Positions 5,101 to 6,313 of a DNA stretch of 6,313 nt are shown one piece after another. This stretch comes from an uncultured Oscillospiraceae bacterium. Its GTDB lineage: Bacteria; Bacillota; Clostridia; Oscillospirales; Acutalibacteraceae. Positions within the stretch are counted from its first letter, which is position 1. Every line of letters begins with the position of its first letter. Made by a program: the position numbers and the translations under genes. Location: the NCBI GenBank assembly GCA_900555705.1, contig USLV01000084.1:1-6313 (forward strand). The letters run 5' to 3'. Under the pieces are notes generated by a model, which was given only the letters and a program-made list of their open reading frames with translations, was not told the origin of the DNA and did no database searches.

Positions 5101-6313
5101 GAGCGCTGCCTGGGGTGAAGTGCCGGATGAGGGCGAGGAGCCGGATCCGGAAGTGAAGCTGGGCCAGCCGAACGCAATGAACGGCGAGAACACCACGATG
5201 GGCACCTATGAAGAGGTTCCGGCGATCGTGATGGATGGCAACAACGCGTGGTTCTGCTACAGCGATGCGTATCTGATCAGCAAAGCGCTGGGCATTACAG
5301 AGGAAACCGAGCTGGATTTCACTGTGAAGATGGCGTATTACTGGGACGGCGTGCCTGAGACCGCTACCTATACGGCGAAGAACCGTGCGGTGACCAATCT
5401 CGACGGCGCTTCGATGAAAGCCGATGGCTTCAAGAGCGGTAAATGGTTCGACCACACCTTTGAGTTCAAGGGTGCGAAGCTGGGTGAGACCGCGGAGAAC
5501 AACAAGGATGAGTTCTTCTTTGCTTCCAACGTCGAGGGCAGTAAGTTCTATGTCCGCGGCATCGAGGTTACGGCTGTGATCAACGGCGAGACCAAAACCG
5601 CGCGCTGGGGCACCATGGCTGACGTTTCCGACAAGGAAGAGGAGCAGCCGCCGGTCGATGTCAAGCCGATCGTTGTGATCGACAAGATGGACGATGCGAC
5701 CAACTACAACGGTTCTCTGGATAAGACCAACAAGAAGCAGGGTATCGGCGCTGTGACCAACAGCGGCACCAAGGGCGCTGAAGTGTCCGTCAACGGTAAC
5801 AACGGTTCCCTGAACGTGGAGCTGCCGGAGAACTGGGCGACCGACTACTATGTCGAGGCCTGGATCTATGTGAGCAAGGCTTCGGCGATTGGCGAAGGCA
5901 GCTGTTTCGAGTTGTCGCAGGTTGTGGACAATATCGAAGTGCAGTACGACATTTCGAAGATGAATCTCCAGGACGGCTGGAACAAGGTGCAGATCAAAGT
6001 CAGCGATATGAATAATACGGCGATCGCGGATATGAAGACGATCAACCAGATCCGTTTCTTCTGCCTGAATCTGTCGGATGATCTGACGATTGCGCTGGAT
6101 GACATCGTGCTGACTCCGTATGCGGGCGCGGCCAACACCAGCGATTATGGTAAGCAGGAGACTGCGAAGCTGACGAAGGCGATTGCGGATGCGGAGAAGG
6201 CTGACACTTCGAAGTGGACTGCGGATCAGAAGGCGACGCTGAAGGCTGCGATTGACGTGGCGAAGGCGATCAACGGCGATGAAGCGACTGTCCGCGATGT
6301 GCTGGTTGCCGCT
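2150..6313 (+). CDS. Giant exported modular protein with beta-sandwich and FIVAR modules (partial, 3' end outside window)
   Basis: The frame is open for 1388 codons from ATG 2150 to the right edge with no stop. Residues 1-28 are a signal peptide (MFKKSM, hydrophobic core, likely cleavage after SLA). Visible layout: two N-terminal beta-sandwich-like modules (~29-218 and ~219-377, sharing the pattern W-x-x-A-x-x-x-L-x-x-A-x-F seen in DKWNVAIVHLDGADF and NEWKTAVIRLTDAAF); a FIVAR-type helical module (~378-441); two related modules (~445-620 and ~621-813); two further modules starting with VKL after Pro/Asp/Glu linkers (~814-1001 and ~1002-1173); a jelly-roll-like module (~1174-1325) ending in IALDDIVLTPY; and the start of a second FIVAR module (~1335 onward). 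Such modules are common in surface glycosidases and adhesins of gut Firmicutes, where they usually bind glycans; no catalytic domain is visible. An anchor or enzyme domain may lie beyond the edge. It is 188 bp downstream of another exported protein in the same direction, with no clear promoter of its own. Confidence 0.9.
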   Translation, partial: MFKKSMAWILSLALLVGSIGTFAFFSLAEDEAIPTYAKLDLSTGEAVAVNGEATHNHAQGETKMADGNFARWYPVHNAGFGFKVNEGLFAKGEDVSVLVEYYLPKATMVGEKAAGDVEIAAASDNTRLAIMYPHGVTQDDNYVVKTEVQNSSTLRHQAASGTVGAPADKWNVAIVHLDGADFSTNSRELQFISWNGTNEWDGWFVRSVTVAKTSEVKKVVNYAYSDLNEEIPFYPAYKGGSIGLNMYNGEGKTEAVYSVVEGKEAVTIDSGYLFVSADRSIVPTDAVNVAVEIEYLDKGTRTMNLQYNSTDTALGEPGQHFKGSENITFTNTNEWKTAVIRLTDAAFNGKANGGDFRIPSSDQQLTIASVKVGLYFDKTALETALADEVTDLTEYTEESAAAYTAALGTAKAVAADTFASEEAIANAATALTSAKDALKKPDTRYTLNGAGWSADGNAHELLNSTIVEKEGYYAALIKHNHLLAVKDVNELLKGVSNVTFEMTYWLSTNEDYAGDRDKIHPANRRLFIEYSGGKNDKSGEEMYNVAKLETGKWATLTKVVTDANMTHNWQGADFGVHFFDEGDEGIYIRSFKAYATDDPTKVVSIDFAAVSQEPDPVEEPYTLTNATWNPAADTDTANAHYGTIVQVDYKDGRKTYARALPDHNRGLAIGDANGTLDGVSNITFEFEYYLPVIEGDTALVNDAKNRRFRIDYLGDNGEGGSAGKSDAEKTIASGNAKEGEWATYKLEVTNAKFNQSMWNKADFRVLYYWGDKASQHEPMLVRSLKAYATEDPTKVVSIEFTADAEKTPDPDPEVKLVNTGDTVDPEKGLEIKQDKTFGFQFQEILGLETGKQYDVKVTFNYMIPAEGGKAPDWWQVHAYGEDFLTANGGSAEKPQYTGGGMFAPTDGFQQGGAEIRNTWFNENAEKDTWVTGSITLPKMNIADLTAEGIDQGKLYDVEFHIVGGGETDPCLFWLKGVKFEANGKSAAWGEVPDEGEEPDPEVKLGQPNAMNGENTTMGTYEEVPAIVMDGNNAWFCYSDAYLISKALGITEETELDFTVKMAYYWDGVPETATYTAKNRAVTNLDGASMKADGFKSGKWFDHTFEFKGAKLGETAENNKDEFFFASNVEGSKFYVRGIEVTAVINGETKTARWGTMADVSDKEEEQPPVDVKPIVVIDKMDDATNYNGSLDKTNKKQGIGAVTNSGTKGAEVSVNGNNGSLNVELPENWATDYYVEAWIYVSKASAIGEGSCFELSQVVDNIEVQYDISKMNLQDGWNKVQIKVSDMNNTAIADMKTINQIRFFCLNLSDDLTIALDDIVLTPYAGAANTSDYGKQETAKLTKAIADAEKADTSKWTADQKATLKAAIDVAKAINGDEATVRDVLVAA
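3281..3472 (+). other. FIVAR-type module 1 (residues ~378-441 of the 2150 gene)
   Basis: The segment is Ala/Glu/Thr-rich, free of Gly and Pro except at its edges, and predicted to be a helical bundle. It follows the FIVAR pattern: an opening L-x-x-x-L helix (ALADEVTDLTEYTEES), a central AAYTAALGTAKAVAAD helix and a closing A-x-x-x-L-x-x-A-x-x-A-L helix. FIVAR domains are found in many cell-wall-associated and sugar-active proteins and are thought to act as binding or spacer modules. It separates the N-terminal module pair from the middle ones. Confidence 0.7.
3482..4009 (+). repeat. Duplicated module, copy 1 (residues ~445-620)
   Basis: Starts YTLNGAGW and ends with KAYATDDPTKVVSIDF and an EPDP linker. 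It shares ordered landmarks with the next module: GVSNVTFEMTYWL, NRRLFIEY, GKWATLTKVV, GADFGVHFF and the KAYAT motif. Predicted all-beta with many aromatic residues, as in carbohydrate-binding beta-sandwiches. Confidence 0.8.
4010..4588 (+). repeat. Duplicated module, copy 2 (residues ~621-813)
   Basis: Starts YTLTNATW and repeats the landmarks of copy 1 in the same order: GVSNITFEFEYYL, NRRFRIDY, GEWATYKLEV, KADFRVLYY and KAYATEDPTKVVSIEF. The 48 bases at 4502-4549 differ from 3923-3970 at only six positions, all at the third codon base, whereas the module cores have diverged strongly and copy 2 is about 17 residues longer. It ends in a PDPDPEVKL linker. Confidence 0.8.
6152..6313 (+). other. 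FIVAR-type module 2, cut by the window edge
   Basis: From residue ~1335 the protein becomes Ala/Lys/Asp-rich and helical (KLTKAIADAEKADTSKWT, then KATLKAAIDVAKAI), matching the FIVAR pattern with a Trp after the first helix, as is typical of the family. The module is incomplete. Its reappearance after the jelly-roll-like module suggests FIVAR spacers bracket the block of five binding-type modules. Confidence 0.7.

Noticed and set aside
2162..5455. Minus-strand 1097-codon open frame
   Set aside because: It is codon-aligned antisense to the 2150 gene and exists only because that gene lacks TTA, CTA and TCA codons. Its product is Arg/Ile/His-rich without recognisable domains, while the plus strand has a signal peptide, a ribosome binding site and clear modules.

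Overview
The window looks like a chromosomal piece of an anaerobic, probably gut-associated Firmicute (Clostridia). The evidence is a strong AGGAGG ribosome binding site, a consensus TTGACA/TATGAT promoter, G+C-rich coding DNA next to an A+T-rich intergenic region, and two large secreted proteins built from carbohydrate-binding-like beta-sandwich modules. One of these ends in a hydrophobic anchor followed by a KKKK tail. This assignment is inference from style; there is no taxonomic marker gene here.

Layout. Positions 1-407 are an A+T-rich stretch (about 41% G+C over the first 300 bases, counted by hand). It holds a rightward Rho-independent terminator at 42-73 that probably closes a gene left of the window. 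It also holds two inverted repeats (167-184 and 225-256), a near-perfect promoter at 296-324, and a short leader with a small hairpin. A minus-strand frame that is open for 100 codons (302 down to 3, running off the left edge) overlaps all of this; whether it is a gene is uncertain. Positions 408-1961 encode a complete 517-residue exported protein: signal peptide, CBM9/DOMON-like domain, Thr/Pro/Asn linker with a five-unit 24-bp repeat, an unrecognised acidic domain, a Thr-rich stalk, one transmembrane segment and a Lys-rich tail. The 188-bp gap at 1962-2149 contains a very strong hairpin (14 perfect pairs, 4-nt loop) with no U-tract. From 2150 to the right edge runs one uninterrupted plus-strand frame of 1388 codons. 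It is the N-terminal part of a giant exported modular protein with at least seven beta-sandwich-like modules and two FIVAR-type helical modules; its C-terminus is outside the window.

How they may work together. Both proteins are exported and carry likely glycan-binding folds, and neither shows a catalytic domain in the visible part. The simplest reading is a pair of cell-surface proteins involved in adhesion or polysaccharide binding, transcribed rightward from the promoter at 296-324. The hairpin between them may set their relative expression or mRNA stability. No defence system, CRISPR array, tRNA, rRNA or recognisable insertion sequence was found.
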